Below are positions 22,020 through 32,939 of a stretch of DNA of 64,000 bases, one piece after another. Source of the stretch: Takakia lepidozioides (Eukaryota; Streptophyta; Takakiopsida; Takakiales; Takakiaceae). A model generated the notes under the pieces. That model was not told the DNA's origin. It ran no database searches and saw only the letters and a program-made list of their open reading frames with translations. How positions within the stretch are numbered: the stretch's first letter is position 1; each line of letters opens with the position of its first letter. The DNA is taken from NCBI GenBank assembly GCA_030704615.1, contig CM060733.1:46870001-46934000 (forward strand), given 5' to 3'. The position numbers and the translations under genes are program-made.

Positions 22020-24626
22020 CAGTGGTGGGTGCAGATGGAAAGAGAACCGCTGACTCCTACGGGTACGTTTTGAGTCCCTGCCAGAACCATGCAGTGCCAA
22101 AAATACAGCATGAATTACTCTGGTATGGTGGTTGTCCCTCTGAAGGAGCTGCAGTGGATCCGTCTCGGTCACTCTCTCTAGAAACGGAGGGGTTGGGCCC
22201 TGTCCAAGGCAAACTGATCACTTACTGGAAAACATCTTCTCTTCTGTCTCCTGCAAGGCCCAGAAAGGTATGTGCTTTTTGTGTGGTCGATCATATACAG
22301 AATTTAGCACAGGCAAATGGCTGAGGCCTGTAGATTTGTTTCCCGAAAGTATTAGAGGCCTTTGTTGACAAGGCATGCCATGCATCATCGACAAGGCTTT
22401 AAGGCATGCCATACATTGTCATTGCTTTGCCCACTGCTAGGTGGTGTAATCAGCCATTACACAGCCCAAATGACTGGTGGGCTGCACTTGCTGTTGCAGG
22501 TCTCCATTTGGCAGGCAGATTGTCTTCTTGCCTTCTCCTGTAACCGAGTTCCCCTTAGTCACTGGCTGGTCTACACATTCTCTCCGGCTTGGTCTTCCCA
22601 AGTTCAACTGTCAGAGGGTTTGCCCTCAGATGACTTTTCAAGCTTTATGGTTTTGGCTGGTGTCTTGTGGCTTCTGCCTTTCCACCTCTATTCGTTGGGA
22701 TTGCTTTTTCTTTGGAGGTGGTTTCACTGTCACCTGTCTACTAGCACTGGCCCTGCCAATGCAGCTTTCCTTGGCCAAAGTTGTGTTGGGTTTGTGGGTC
22801 TTAACGTGTGATCTGGGGGAGGTTTCCCCCTTTCCTCACACAAAGGAAGAAATCAAAATCAGATCTATTAGAGAGGGAAAGTACTCATAAGACGTTTGCC
22901 GTAGCCTTATGGCATAGACCCTGCGCCCAGATTAGGCGGAACAAAAGGGATGTGGCCACAAAGAGAGAAAGACAGTGAAAGAAAGGAATGCTCAAAGAGC
23001 AATGGGACAAAGGTGGAAAAAGAGAGAGACCTGATATTGAAGGTGAACCCAGTTGGCGCCGCCAGGTCCAGAGACATGGTTGACAATGGTTCCACATTTT
23101 TCAAACTCTCGCATCACTGTGTTGGTTTCCTCTGCCCCAAACCTGTGGCCCCAACCAGAGACAATCATTATAAAGTCTCAAACTGGCATCCATGTGAGTG
23201 ACTTAAATTGAAGGTCGTGATTTTCAAGTTATGATCAACGATCCAGGAGAAGTTCATTACAGCAAGAGCTGTAGTTGTGGCACATTCAGATTTAGAAGTT
23301 CTCATGATAAAAGTCTCACATGAGAGGGGTATAGTACATTTACTTAAAAAGTAGCTATTACATGCAGCACAAGGGTAGTCAGTTACTTGCAATAATTCTC
23401 CCCATGCCTGCAAGGGGCTGGCCAAGAGCTGCAAACCAAGGGCCAAATGAGAAAATTTCCTGGAGCCAATCTATGCAATATCATATGTTTGTGCGAGGGA
23501 GAGAAAGGATCTCAGATTACAGGGACTTCCAAGATAGAGTCCACAATGAGCACTGAGGTTTGACAGGCTTAAAGTGTTTGGTTATGGTCAAAGTCTCCAG
23601 GGTAGTTCAAATTGACATAAGGGAAAAAAAGTTGATACTCACCCATGGCAATGCTATATTGTATTTGATGCAAAACCATGGAATTGTCAGTTAATATATG
23701 ATACACTTCTTACATGCTACAAAATTTCCTTGACTTGGTGATTTGGCGGCCATACAAAAACCTGATGGCCCTGACGGTCTACACTAACCCAATCAAATAC
23801 TTTGTAGGGAAGTCCTACCTTCACGTGTCCTACCCCAAGAAAGAATATATTCATGAGACGTTTGCCATAGCCTTGTTTGAGCGGATGTGTGTGTGAGAGG
23901 GAGGGGTAGAGAGAGACCTCTTTCCAATTACCAAACATAAAAAAGCTGGACAGGAAGAGTAAAGTACCCAAACACTGTGACCCATTCGCTGCCCTCGGGA
24001 CTCGTGTCAACCACACCAGTGGGGCGCTGTGGCTCTGGACGAATAACATCACGTGGAGGGCCAAGCGCCAGCAACCCACCAGATTGTGACTTAACAACAC
24101 CTGCCACTGGACTGCCCCCCTCTCTCTCCTCCTCTCTCCCAGTGCTGCTGTCATGGAGACTACGTTCTTTCAGTGGTGACCACCATGTGGGGCTTCCTAA
24201 GCTTTGATGCTGTGAGGGAGCAGGTGGCGAGGCTGTGGACAAGGAGTAGCCTGGCGTGGATTCCCCATAGATGAAGCCATAACCACTGCGCAGGCTTGTG
24301 GAGGTGAATGGCGTCCTTAAGGGTGATTTTCCTTCAGTGTACTTGAAAGACTCTGGAGAACGCAAGGTCCCATCTCCCATAGTTGCAGCATCAGGGGAGC
24401 GCTCAATGCGATCCTCCAGAGTGTAAAAGGGAGGAGGAGGGGGGCCCACTCCACCAGCGCTCTCACGCCATAATGCAGCTGCTGCAGCAGCCTGGCCAGG
24501 CATGCCCAAATCCCCTCTGCCTTGAGCTGACCGGGCTGCCGGGGATGCTGACAAATCGCGGTAGAAGAGGGACTGTGCCCTCCCTCCCTTGCTTGCACTT
24601 CGAGTTTGCACGCCTGTTGCACTCAT
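21621..24626 (-). CDS. NUP35: Nucleoporin NUP35 (NUP53/MPPN family)
   Basis: Inner-ring nuclear pore scaffold protein. Three exons join in phase: 24626-23968, 23142-23031 and 21929-21621, giving about 359 residues. The N-terminal disordered half has the plant features SLFYRDLSASP, GMPGQAAAAAALWRE, GSPTWWSPLKER and PPRDVIRPEPQRPTG. The RRM-like MPPN domain begins at EWVTVFGF, continues through VMREFEKCGTIVNHV and ANWVHLQYQ, and ends near LNGALIVGVKPLDPMKRQAL. The C-terminal segment ends STISKFVDLVFGM, the short membrane-binding tail typical of the family. Introns 1 and 2 each contain a copy of the shared intronic repeat, and a (CT)n tract (in the sense strand) lies about 40 bases before the exon 3 acceptor. 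Confidence 0.95.
21968..22016. repeat. (GA)n microsatellite in NUP35 intron 2
   Basis: About 24 GA units without interruption. Because NUP35 is on the minus strand it becomes a CU tract in the pre-mRNA, 39 to 87 bases before exon 3. Confidence 0.95.
22871..22960 (-). repeat. Intronic repeat family, copy 3
   Basis: Reads GTACTCATAAGACG, then GTAGCCTTATGG, ATAGACCCTGCGCCCAG and GCGGAACAAAAGGGA, matching the family. It lies in NUP35 intron 2, GA-rich on both sides. Confidence 0.85.
23840..23925 (-). repeat. Intronic repeat family, copy 4 (partial)
   Basis: Matches only the end of the core (TTCATGAGACG, GTTTGCCATAGCCTTG) and then runs into GA/GT-rich sequence. It lies in NUP35 intron 1. Confidence 0.65.
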
Positions 24627-27526
24627 TACTGCGTCTTTGTCTGCGTGTATTCATGCCATTTCAGTCCTCCAACCCATCTCTACTTCCAAAACACCCCCAC
24701 CCACTCGGCCCTCTTTCTCTATCATCTGTGTGATATTATTGGACATGTGTTCCATGGGGTCTTATTTGTAGAGTTTCTGTACAACTGAAAGTAGTCCTTA
24801 GATGAAATTGAGAGACATGTACAGGTTTTCATTTATATGCTTCCATAGACACATTTAATCATAAGCTCCTTGAATTAAAGTCTGGGTGGTACCCTGGATC
24901 CACCGCTGGTGCTCTGTACACCAGCGCCACACATCTGCTGCCATGTCACAGCAGCGTAAAAGCCCTGCTCCCTTAGAAAAGGGTAAACAAACCCAAAATT
25001 GCAAACAGGAAAGGTTAGGTTGGGTCAAGAGGACCAGGCCGGTACAAGGCACTGCAACTGACCTGGATAATTCCAATAATTCTGTAGACATCACCCAGGC
25101 ATTAGACCGCTGAAGCATTTCACTTTCTCCCCCTACTGGCTTCATACTTAGCCTTGCTCAAGTGCTGTATTAAACTGGCAGCATCTACCAGAAGGAGAAG
25201 TTATCCTACCATTTGCAGAAGTTCTTCGATGAGAAGAACCCGAGTAACTGAGCTGGATACGAAACTTCCTCTCTCCCTCTCTCTCTCCTTTCCTCCCTCT
25301 ACTTTGAGTTAGAGTATGAGAAACTTACTACAAAAGTTAAGTAAATTTCAAAACACGAATTGTCTAAAACCCTAAATCACACACACACACACAGTCTCTC
25401 TCTCCCTTTCTCTCCCTCTGAAATGAGCGATAAGAGGCCTCGAGACGGAGCCCAAATACATACAAACACAAATTGAAGGACTTTCACAATACAAGGTTTT
25501 GTTGATGTGGCTTGCCAAATCAAGAGCAGCAATACAAAGTCACCCAGAAGTGACAAAGAGGGAGTGAGAAAGCACCTGAAACCCAACGAGCCCGATACGC
25601 AGCTGAAGGAAATGCAATAGAGCAGCCACAGAAAGCTCCAGGCAGCACGTGAAGATGTGATTGTGTGGGAGGGAAGAGAGAAAGAGAAAAATGGTGGGAA
25701 GCAGAGCGAGAATTTAGAGGCAGATACCATCGGGCAAACTAGCCGTTCACTCCCCCATTCCCTGGACGAGCTTCATCCACGGCAACGCATTTATGGACGA
25801 CATTCGTTGTCAGACAAGGAGCTTCGATTATGTCCGTCCTGCTGTGAAGTGTGAACGGGAGCTCAGCAGTGCTCAGTCTCGTCGAGCTCGGCAGCCGTAG
25901 CCATCTCTTCTGTCAGAGCTGCGAGAGAGAGGAAGAGAGGGGAAGAGAGGAGGTTGGAGTGATTGTAGAGAGGCAAGAAGCGGGAAAGAAGCTGGTTTTT
26001 GCAGGTGGGCGTTGGTGGAATCCGAAATGTCGAAGCGTATGTGAGGAGGGAGATGGACGGGGCGCAGTGAGGGACTTGTGTTGGAGCAGCACGGAGGAAG
26101 GTCTGCTGCAGAGGCATGGATGGGTATGTAGTAGAACCAACCAGGCAGAGCTTTCACATCTCAATATCAGTCTCTGTGTGGCGGGAGCAAGAACTCTTTT
26201 GGGCTTAGAGACAGACATTTTCGTTTTCTTATTTCGCCATGGATCGTGATGATTCTGACGTACGTGGAATCGGGTTTGCAGAGTAATCAACATGCGTTGT
26301 TTCACTTTCTGGCAGGTCCTGCTGAGATGCTCCGTCCCGAGACAGTGAAGGTGTTGGTCTCTTACTTTGTGATTTTTCTCTCACTGGTCTCCCCATCTCT
26401 GTGTCTTCGTGACAGTTGGAAAGCTGAACCTGGCAAGATCAAAGCTCTGACATTGGTGCAATATCTTAGCATTTACCCCAATGGGTACTCTCTCTTTCGC
26501 TCCTGCCCTTTCTCAGTAATAGTCAGCGGCATTGCCTCGCGGCTTATTGGGAGCTAGAGCAGGAGTACTGGAATCAACAATGCTTGTAGCATTATGTCTG
26601 CTGGCCCTCTGCACTAGGGGTTGCATGCGAGGATGTGGATGGCGGCTCTGTGATTGCGGGGTTTGAGAGCAGGCATTGCTTGTCCCAAAGGCCTTCACTA
26701 GCCACAGGCCATTCTCTGGAAGGAGGGCTGCTCCTGCCTTTCACTATCGTCGATGTTGAAAAACACATCTAGTAGCTGTAGGAATTTCCTCATACGAATG
26801 GGTACAACACCTTACATCCGTGGAGACTCGTTGGTTATATCAAGCATGTTCATAAACTCACAGGTCAGGAGAGTACATGCGATGTCAGATCATCATTTGT
26901 GAAGGTGTAACCCAAGCAGATAAATATGTGCGAGAAGGGTAAAAGGATCTTAACAAAGGTGGGGGTTTGGAGTGTGCAAACGGCTCTGCTGTTTACGGAA
27001 GACACTTGTACACACATGCCTCATGGCTAGCTACACTCGTGATGACGATACTCAAGGAAGTGAAATGTATTTTAACATGATAATTGGCTGGTTCTATGGC
27101 AGAAGTCTGCCCTTGAATCAAGTTGATCACTGCTCAAGAACCAGTAGCACTAGTCATTACCTAATGCCTTTGATAACCAGTGGTTTAGACTTAATGCTAG
27201 AACGGTAACCTAGCATATATTGTGGATTCTGTACCAACTCAGATAAGTGTCAAGTCGGTGACTAATTGCTGACGAGGGTAGAATTTACTGAATCTGAGTC
27301 TTGTGACATGACCAAGTTGGTCATGAAATCAGGGGCGGGAGGAGTGATGCTGTGTCATGGTTGAGGGGACAGCACGCCAATTTGGGATGAGCTTACCCAG
27401 CATTTGCCTACATAATCTGCTAGCACTCAACAGTCATGGATGATGCTGAAATGGTGCGCCATCCCAAGGTGTAAGGAAGTTCGAATTGACAACTGAGGAG
27501 CAAGCAGGGGGGAAAGTGGGGAAGCC
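24627..27526. other. Divergent NUP35/SCAR intergenic region with SCAR leader
   Basis: About 2.9 kb between two divergently transcribed genes. It includes a (CA)n/(CT)n stretch at 25379-25420, a GA-rich stretch at 25922-25965 and a short hairpin (GCTGGTG..CACCAGC) near 24903-24923. A possible noncoding first exon of SCAR ends near 26123 at GGGTATGTAG, with a possible acceptor at GAGCAAGCAG near 27507. That leader intron is inference only. No protein-coding exon is supported. Confidence 0.4.
25922..25965 (+). promoter_or_regulatory. GA-rich stretch upstream of SCAR
   Basis: Runs of GAGAGAG and GGAAGAGAGGGG about 1.6 kb before the SCAR start and close to its proposed first noncoding exon. A candidate site for GAGA-binding plant factors; function is inferred. 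Confidence 0.3.
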
Positions 27527-30500
27527 ATGCCTCTGGTGAGGTATGAAGTGCAGTGTGAGCACAGTTTAGCCAACCCTGAGCTGTATCGCACTGCAGCCCC
27601 AGATGACCCCGAAGGTCTATTGGAGGGGGTGGCCATGGCAGGGCTTGTTGGCATTGTCCGCCAGCTTGGTGACCTTGCGGAATTTGCAGCAGAAATTTTT
27701 CGAGATCTACATGATGAGCTGATGGCAATTGGGGGACGAGGCCATGACTTGACAGTGCGGGTGCAGCAGCTGGAGGCTGAGCTGACTGTTGTAGAGAAGG
27801 CTCTGCTGTCAGAACCTAATCAACTCCGCTTTGCTTACTCCGCCGGGGCAGAGTGGCATGCGAGTATTCGGAGTGATCAAAACCACTGCACACAAGGTGA
27901 CCTACCCCGCTTTGTCCGCAATTTCTATGAAGATTGCAGAGGGCCACCTCGACTCTTCCTCCTTGATAAGTTTGATGTAGCAGGGGTTGGAGCCTGCTTG
28001 AAAAGGTACACGGATCCCTCATTTTTCAAGATGGAATGGGCCAGCACGGAGCTCATGAAAGCCCAGCGTGCTCAACAAGATAAGAAAGCCCGTCGAGAGA
28101 AAAAGAAGGGCAGGCGGCGTAGGAATGGACAGCCAATCTCTGGTGCCCAGCTCCATACGAGGGTCCGATATGGATTAATTGGGCTGGAAAAATTGGAGGC
28201 CTTTTCAGGAAGCCTGAGTCAGCAAAATGTGGATATGCCTCCAGAGCACATATCCGCTTCTGCCGCTGGTGGCAAAGTAAAGCCGAAGGGCTCTCCAAGC
28301 AAAATGTGGCTGGCTGAAGACACTCCTGCTCTAGAACTGGGGCTTCAGGCGCCTCTTAAGATCAGTGCAAAAGACATTGAGGTAGCAAACATGGTAGGCA
28401 GGTTTGCAAGGTTGAAGGAGATGGAAGAAGGTACAGCAAGATCTGAAGAAGAAATGGCCAGTGAAGGTGACCACTTTGTGGATGCACTGACCACTATGGA
28501 GTCTGAAGCGGAGTCAGACTCTGAAGTTCGAGTGCTGCCTCATGTTGATGCCTATGTAAAGAGAGAGACAGATAAGGCGTCCCTGCTGAACCACTCAGCA
28601 ATTAAAGCGCACGTCGAATTTCATAAACACATCCCTGCTCGAGGTGTCGACCTTATGGCGCAGCGTCACACCTCATCTTTTGATACCCCTTCCCAGGTTC
28701 CACAGCTTGTGACTGAGCGCACAGTTGAGGAATCAGTGCATGACTTGGTTACAGAGCCATCCTCTGTGGATTTCGTGCCTCCAGTTCCAGTCACTGTCTG
28801 TGAGGACCCTCTGGCTTCTGTAGATTCGCTGGCTGAGTCTGATAATGCCCTCGGTCAGGTCACCACACCACAAGGACACAGTAATGCCCAAATGGCAAGT
28901 GAGCTGGCAGTTGATGAATGGGACAGCAATGGGCATCCTCAAGATGGACCTCCCTTGACATCCAACGGTGTAGCTGCCCTTGGTGAGAGTGTTGTAGTGT
29001 CTGTGAGTGTTCCTCCACAACATGGTGAAGACCCTGAGTTTCTGTCATCAACTGCTACGAGCCCTTCATCAAGAGCTACTGGCCCTTCCACGCCACCGCA
29101 GCCCTCGTCACCACCTCTTGCAGAGGGCGAGCGCCAATTATCGTCTTTGTCAACAGCCTCATTGCCCACTGTCACAACTTGCTCAGTATCATCATCTGTG
29201 TCAAGTGGATCAGCTCCGGCGTCCCCCAGGTCTCCAAACTTCAGTGCACTGTATTCACCACCTTTGTCCCCTGTCAGATCATCACGTGATTTACTAGCCT
29301 CTCCATCAGGTGATGGACTTGCTTCTCCAGAAGGCAACACCTTGAGTCTCCGTTCTGACCTGGGCAGCCCAGTATCTCCAATATTGATCCCTGTACTCTC
29401 TTCATCATCACCCACCTCTGTGCATCCTCCCAGCTGGAGTTTGCTCCTCACCCGTCCCTGTGAGGTCAGAGTCGACTCCTCTGTGCAGTTCACCATCAAA
29501 GCGAGAGTTTGCTCCTCTACCAAGTCCAACAGCAGAGGTAGGTTCCAATCTTCCAACCAATACACCAGCAAGATCAGAGTCAAATGTTCCTTCGAGTCAC
29601 CAAGGAGCAGTGTTGAGCCTTTACCACCAGAAAGTATAGAGTCAGACCTTCCACCTACTGCACCAATAATGCCAGATTCAAATCTTCCACTCAGTCCACA
29701 GACAAGTTTAGATTTGTCCTTCCCGCCCACCAGCAAAGCCGGGGTTCAATCCAGTACAGGAGCAAGTCCGGAGCCATATCCTCCACCCAACCAACCAACA
29801 AGGCCAGAGCTACATCTTCCACCTGGCTCCCTGGCAAGTCCACAGTTGTCCTTCCAGTCCACTAGTGAGTCCAGGGTTCATCCCAGTTCAGAGTCAAGTC
29901 CACCACCAGATTTCCTAACCAACCCAGAGGCACATGTTCTACCGAGTCCAACAAGTCCAGAGTTGTCCTTCCAGTCCTCCAGTGAGGAAATGGTTCAACT
30001 CCCTGTCCAAGCAACTCCAGAATCAAGTATTCGACCGAATGCTGTTCATCCACCACAGAAACATCTGCCAAACCCTCCATCGAGTCCAAACTCAAATCTT
30101 CCACCCAATACACCAACAAAGCCGGAGTCACATCCTCAACCAAGTCCAGTGTTTCAGACCCCTCCACCCTCAAGTCCAGTGACAAATCTTGCACCCAAAT
30201 CACCAGTGAGGCTTGAATCAAGATATCCACCTAGTCTTTCAGCATCTTCAGAGTTGAACCTTCCACCCAACCCACCACTCAGGTCCGACTCTAATTCAGA
30301 GTTGAATGCTCCATCCAGTTCTGTAACAAGCTTAGACCCAACTCTCCCAGCCAATCGAACCAATCCATCAGTGAGGGCTGGGTTCAATGGTCCACCCACT
30401 GCAGCAACAGGTTTGGACTTGAACCTTCAAGCGACTACACCAGTGAGGCAAGATTTAAATCGTCCATCCACTCCACCAGTAAGACCAGAGCTGGGACCTG

Positions 30501-30946
30501 ATCTGAGGCCAGAGTTACCCCTACCTCCTATCCAGGAACCAAAGGCGGAGCCCTCTATTGTTTTAGCAATGCCGAAGTTGATTATGTCACCCCATCTGCC
30601 CACACAGCCAGAGTTTACCCTTTCACCTTCTCCTTCACCAACTTTTAGAGGGATGCCAGCAATGGACACAAGGGATGCGATCATGGGTGCGATTGCAAAG
30701 CATGGCCAGAAAATGGAACCTGTCAGACGGCCCATTGCTCCAGATGGCAAACAAGTTCTACTGGAAGAGATTAGGACCCGGTCCTTCAATCTGCGCCATA
30801 TGGAGAAGGTGGAGAAGACAGAACCATCGACCAGGCCTGTAGCAAACATCAATGTTGCTGCTATTCTGGAGAAAGCAAATGCAATCCGACAGGCCTGTGT
30901 TGCAAGTGATGAAGATGACGACGAGGAGGATGACTGGAGTGAGTGA
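27527..30946 (+). CDS. SCAR: SCAR/WAVE protein, activator of the Arp2/3 complex
   Basis: Single open frame of 1,139 residues. The N-terminal SCAR homology domain (about residues 1-190) starts MPLVRYEVQ and contains DDPEGLLEGVAMAGLVGIVR, GDLAEFAAEIFRDLH, RFVRNFYEDCRGPPRLFLLD and KFDVAGVGACLKRYTDPSFF; it binds the rest of the WAVE complex. The plant motif DHFVDALTTMESEAESDSE follows near residue 320. A long Ser/Pro-rich region (about 500-1020) has degenerate repeats. The C-terminus is a VCA module: WH2 actin-binding motif KQVLLEEIRTRSFNLRHM (about 1075-1092), connector VAAILEKANAIRQACV, and an acidic tail ending EEDDWSE with the key Trp. No intron interrupts the coding region, unlike typical plant SCAR genes. 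Confidence 0.95.
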   Translation: MPLVRYEVQCEHSLANPELYRTAAPDDPEGLLEGVAMAGLVGIVRQLGDLAEFAAEIFRDLHDELMAIGGRGHDLTVRVQQLEAELTVVEKALLSEPNQLRFAYSAGAEWHASIRSDQNHCTQGDLPRFVRNFYEDCRGPPRLFLLDKFDVAGVGACLKRYTDPSFFKMEWASTELMKAQRAQQDKKARREKKKGRRRRNGQPISGAQLHTRVRYGLIGLEKLEAFSGSLSQQNVDMPPEHISASAAGGKVKPKGSPSKMWLAEDTPALELGLQAPLKISAKDIEVANMVGRFARLKEMEEGTARSEEEMASEGDHFVDALTTMESEAESDSEVRVLPHVDAYVKRETDKASLLNHSAIKAHVEFHKHIPARGVDLMAQRHTSSFDTPSQVPQLVTERTVEESVHDLVTEPSSVDFVPPVPVTVCEDPLASVDSLAESDNALGQVTTPQGHSNAQMASELAVDEWDSNGHPQDGPPLTSNGVAALGESVVVSVSVPPQHGEDPEFLSSTATSPSSRATGPSTPPQPSSPPLAEGERQLSSLSTASLPTVTTCSVSSSVSSGSAPASPRSPNFSALYSPPLSPVRSSRDLLASPSGDGLASPEGNTLSLRSDLGSPVSPILIPVLSSSSPTSVHPPSWSLLLTRPCEVRVDSSVQFTIKARVCSSTKSNSRGRFQSSNQYTSKIRVKCSFESPRSSVEPLPPESIESDLPPTAPIMPDSNLPLSPQTSLDLSFPPTSKAGVQSSTGASPEPYPPPNQPTRPELHLPPGSLASPQLSFQSTSESRVHPSSESSPPPDFLTNPEAHVLPSPTSPELSFQSSSEEMVQLPVQATPESSIRPNAVHPPQKHLPNPPSSPNSNLPPNTPTKPESHPQPSPVFQTPPPSSPVTNLAPKSPVRLESRYPPSLSASSELNLPPNPPLRSDSNSELNAPSSSVTSLDPTLPANRTNPSVRAGFNGPPTAATGLDLNLQATTPVRQDLNRPSTPPVRPELGPDLRPELPLPPIQEPKAEPSIVLAMPKLIMSPHLPTQPEFTLSPSPSPTFRGMPAMDTRDAIMGAIAKHGQKMEPVRRPIAPDGKQVLLEEIRTRSFNLRHMEKVEKTEPSTRPVANINVAAILEKANAIRQACVASDEDDDEEDDWSE

Positions 30947-32332
30947 TACATGACCTGTAAGTGGATGCCACCGTGAGTTAACATGCTCTCTTCCAGCTGG
31001 TATGCTCCATTGTGGCCAGACTTGTGTTTTCCTGGCCGTTTTGGTTGTTTACCAAGCAAGCTGTGCCTTCTCAAAAATTCGGATTGTATTGTTTGACAGG
31101 GATAAGTGATTCGTTCATGTCTGCAGGAACATCTAAGCCCCTAGAAACGTAGAAACAAACATTGACTTGTGCATTCCTCCAAGGCTGCATGCATCTGGTC
31201 CTCAGAGCAGAGGTCAGGTAGAACTGTAGGTTGTTGCTAATGATGAGAATGTAGAGGAAAGTCCAGACAATGATAGATATATTGACAGTGGAGCAAGCAG
31301 TGTAATGTATATTGCAAGTTGTAGAACTATGGGTGACCTGTCAATCCACTGTTGGACTAATGAAGCGCATGGAATACATGCAGGCCCTGCTAGAGGGTTA
31401 AATGTGTTGTTAGGTTTGGTCTCCTAATTTTAAAGGTTTTCTCTCCCCTTACCAGTAGCTCATTACTGAGTATCGCCGGGTAAGATATGGGTTCAAATCC
31501 TGTCACTTTATTGCACACTGCACGTAGCATTATCTTCTTCCCTCTGTTTATGCTTGAATTTGCTGAACCATAAATTACTCTATCATGGATCAGAAAATAC
31601 TACAATGATATCAGATGACCCTTTGCAACCAGACAGATCACTTTATCACAGCATTCATGCTTTTCTTCATGCATATGCAGGCAACGCAGAATTAACCTCT
31701 GGATTGTTACAGAAACCTGAGCAGCATTGCTGGATTATAGACACTGGCTGTCTTATGAATCAATATCAAATATGATGCATGGAGAAGGAGTGGTACTGCG
31801 GGAAAGACAAAAGTTTCGTAAAGAAACAGAGCATGGATTATATCTATGTGATGTGATTGGTCTCTGTTAACTCTATGAACCCCTTCACAATATTCCTTAT
31901 TTGTGTTGAACTTGCCTTACATGTGCATACTAAGGCTTGCAAGATACAGGTCAAAAATTCTTGGAGTAGGTATCACTGACTTACTAAGATCATCTGTGAT
32001 TGTAACAGGTCAAAGTAAATTGCATTCAGTCCATCAATTCCTTTGGTTGGGAGTACCTGGCCCATGAAAGGCACAATGGGAATCAGTCCAGATATTCTCC
32101 TACACCAGCAAAGTACAATGATAGACAACCGCAAAGGAAGGGAGAGATACATGGTCCCGGGCCATGTCCACAGAATATTCGCTGTAAGCCTCTGAAATTT
32201 TAAGAAAAACAGTGTCTAGTATACAGTGCTGCTCTCTCCATCACCCCAAAATTCCAAAATTATGACCATCCACACTCCAAAATCCTATTCATCTATTCTT
32301 CATAACTATCTTATTCATTGAGCTCATGTCAA
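30947..32332. other. SCAR 3' flank and intergenic
   Basis: Expected SCAR 3' untranslated region, then spacer. A tRNA-like stretch at about 31449-31503 is listed separately. No coding exon is supported. Confidence 0.4.
31449..31503 (+). repeat. tRNA-like relic
   Basis: GTAGCTCATTACTGAGT can form a D arm and ATGGGTTCAAATCCTGT a T arm with a proper seven-base loop and a B-box-like core. The acceptor stem does not pair. It is a tRNA pseudogene or a SINE head rather than a working tRNA. Confidence 0.4.
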
Positions 32333-32513
32333 GTAAGTAAGTATGATGCCTCCCCAAGGGAGCGTAACTTATGGTGTCACTTCACCACAAGGGCTACTGA
32401 CTTCCAGCTGAAAGGTGGACACCTTCATGACACACCAGGCCGTGGTTTGAACCCACAACCACATCCAACATGGTATGTGCCCATTACCACCGGGCTACAT
32501 GTTAGTTGTTGCT
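32333..32513 (-). mobile_element. tRNA-derived SINE, copy B
   Basis: Flanked by a 10-base direct repeat CTCATGTCAA at 32323-32332 and 32514-32523. On the minus strand it carries a GTTTGAACC-complement B box (GGTTCAAAC), GGTGTCAC and a CATAAGTTACGCTCCC tract matching copies A and C. It ends in a short TTAC repeat (TACTTACTTACTT). Confidence 0.8.
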
Positions 32514-32536
32514 CTCATGTCAACAATATATTTGGT

Positions 32537-32922
32537 CTTTGGGGCCCACCCTCGAAGGGGGCAGTGGCTGCAAAGTGGCTCTTAGTTATGCGGGCTTTGG
32601 CCGGAGTCTTCTTCCCTTTGGTCTTTAGGTCATTGCTCTGCCAGGCAGTCTATCAAGTGTGACACAATCTCTCCACCAAACCATTTGTCCAAGCCACCTT
32701 AAAGACAAGCCAACAACAAACAAAATTGATCTTGTTGGATCTGTTGGACACAATGTATATATAGGAATAGCAAGTTATTGCTATGGGTATCAAACAAGGC
32801 ATGACACTTACTTCGGTTATAGGTAAGGGAAGAAGAAGAAGAAGACTCCGGCCAAAGCCGGCGTAACTAAGAGCCACTTCGTCTTGCGGCTACTGCCCCC
32901 TTTTGAGGATAGGCCCTAAAAG
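32537..32922. mobile_element. Long inverted repeat (foldback/MITE-like)
   Basis: Left arm 32537-32618 and right arm 32825-32922 are inverted copies: GGGGGCAGTGGCT, GTGGCTCTTAGTTA and CTTTGGCCGGAGTCTTCTTC all recur in reverse complement. The arms differ mainly by small indels (an AAG expansion on the right). A spacer of about 200 bases separates them. The outer edges align to about TTTGGGGCCCACCCTC. No target-site duplication was identified. The transcript would fold into a long hairpin. Confidence 0.8.
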
Positions 32923-32939
32923 AATGGAAGCGTTAATGC

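Noticed and set aside
26246-26557. 103-codon ORF with hydrophobic stretch upstream of SCAR
   Set aside because: No homology recognised; lies in the presumed leader intron and its start is not supported.
28939-29736. 265-codon minus-strand ORF
   Set aside because: Antisense shadow of the Ser/Pro-rich part of the SCAR coding sequence.
31449-31503. Functional tRNA gene
   Set aside because: D and T arms can pair but the acceptor stem cannot and the anticodon arm is not convincing.
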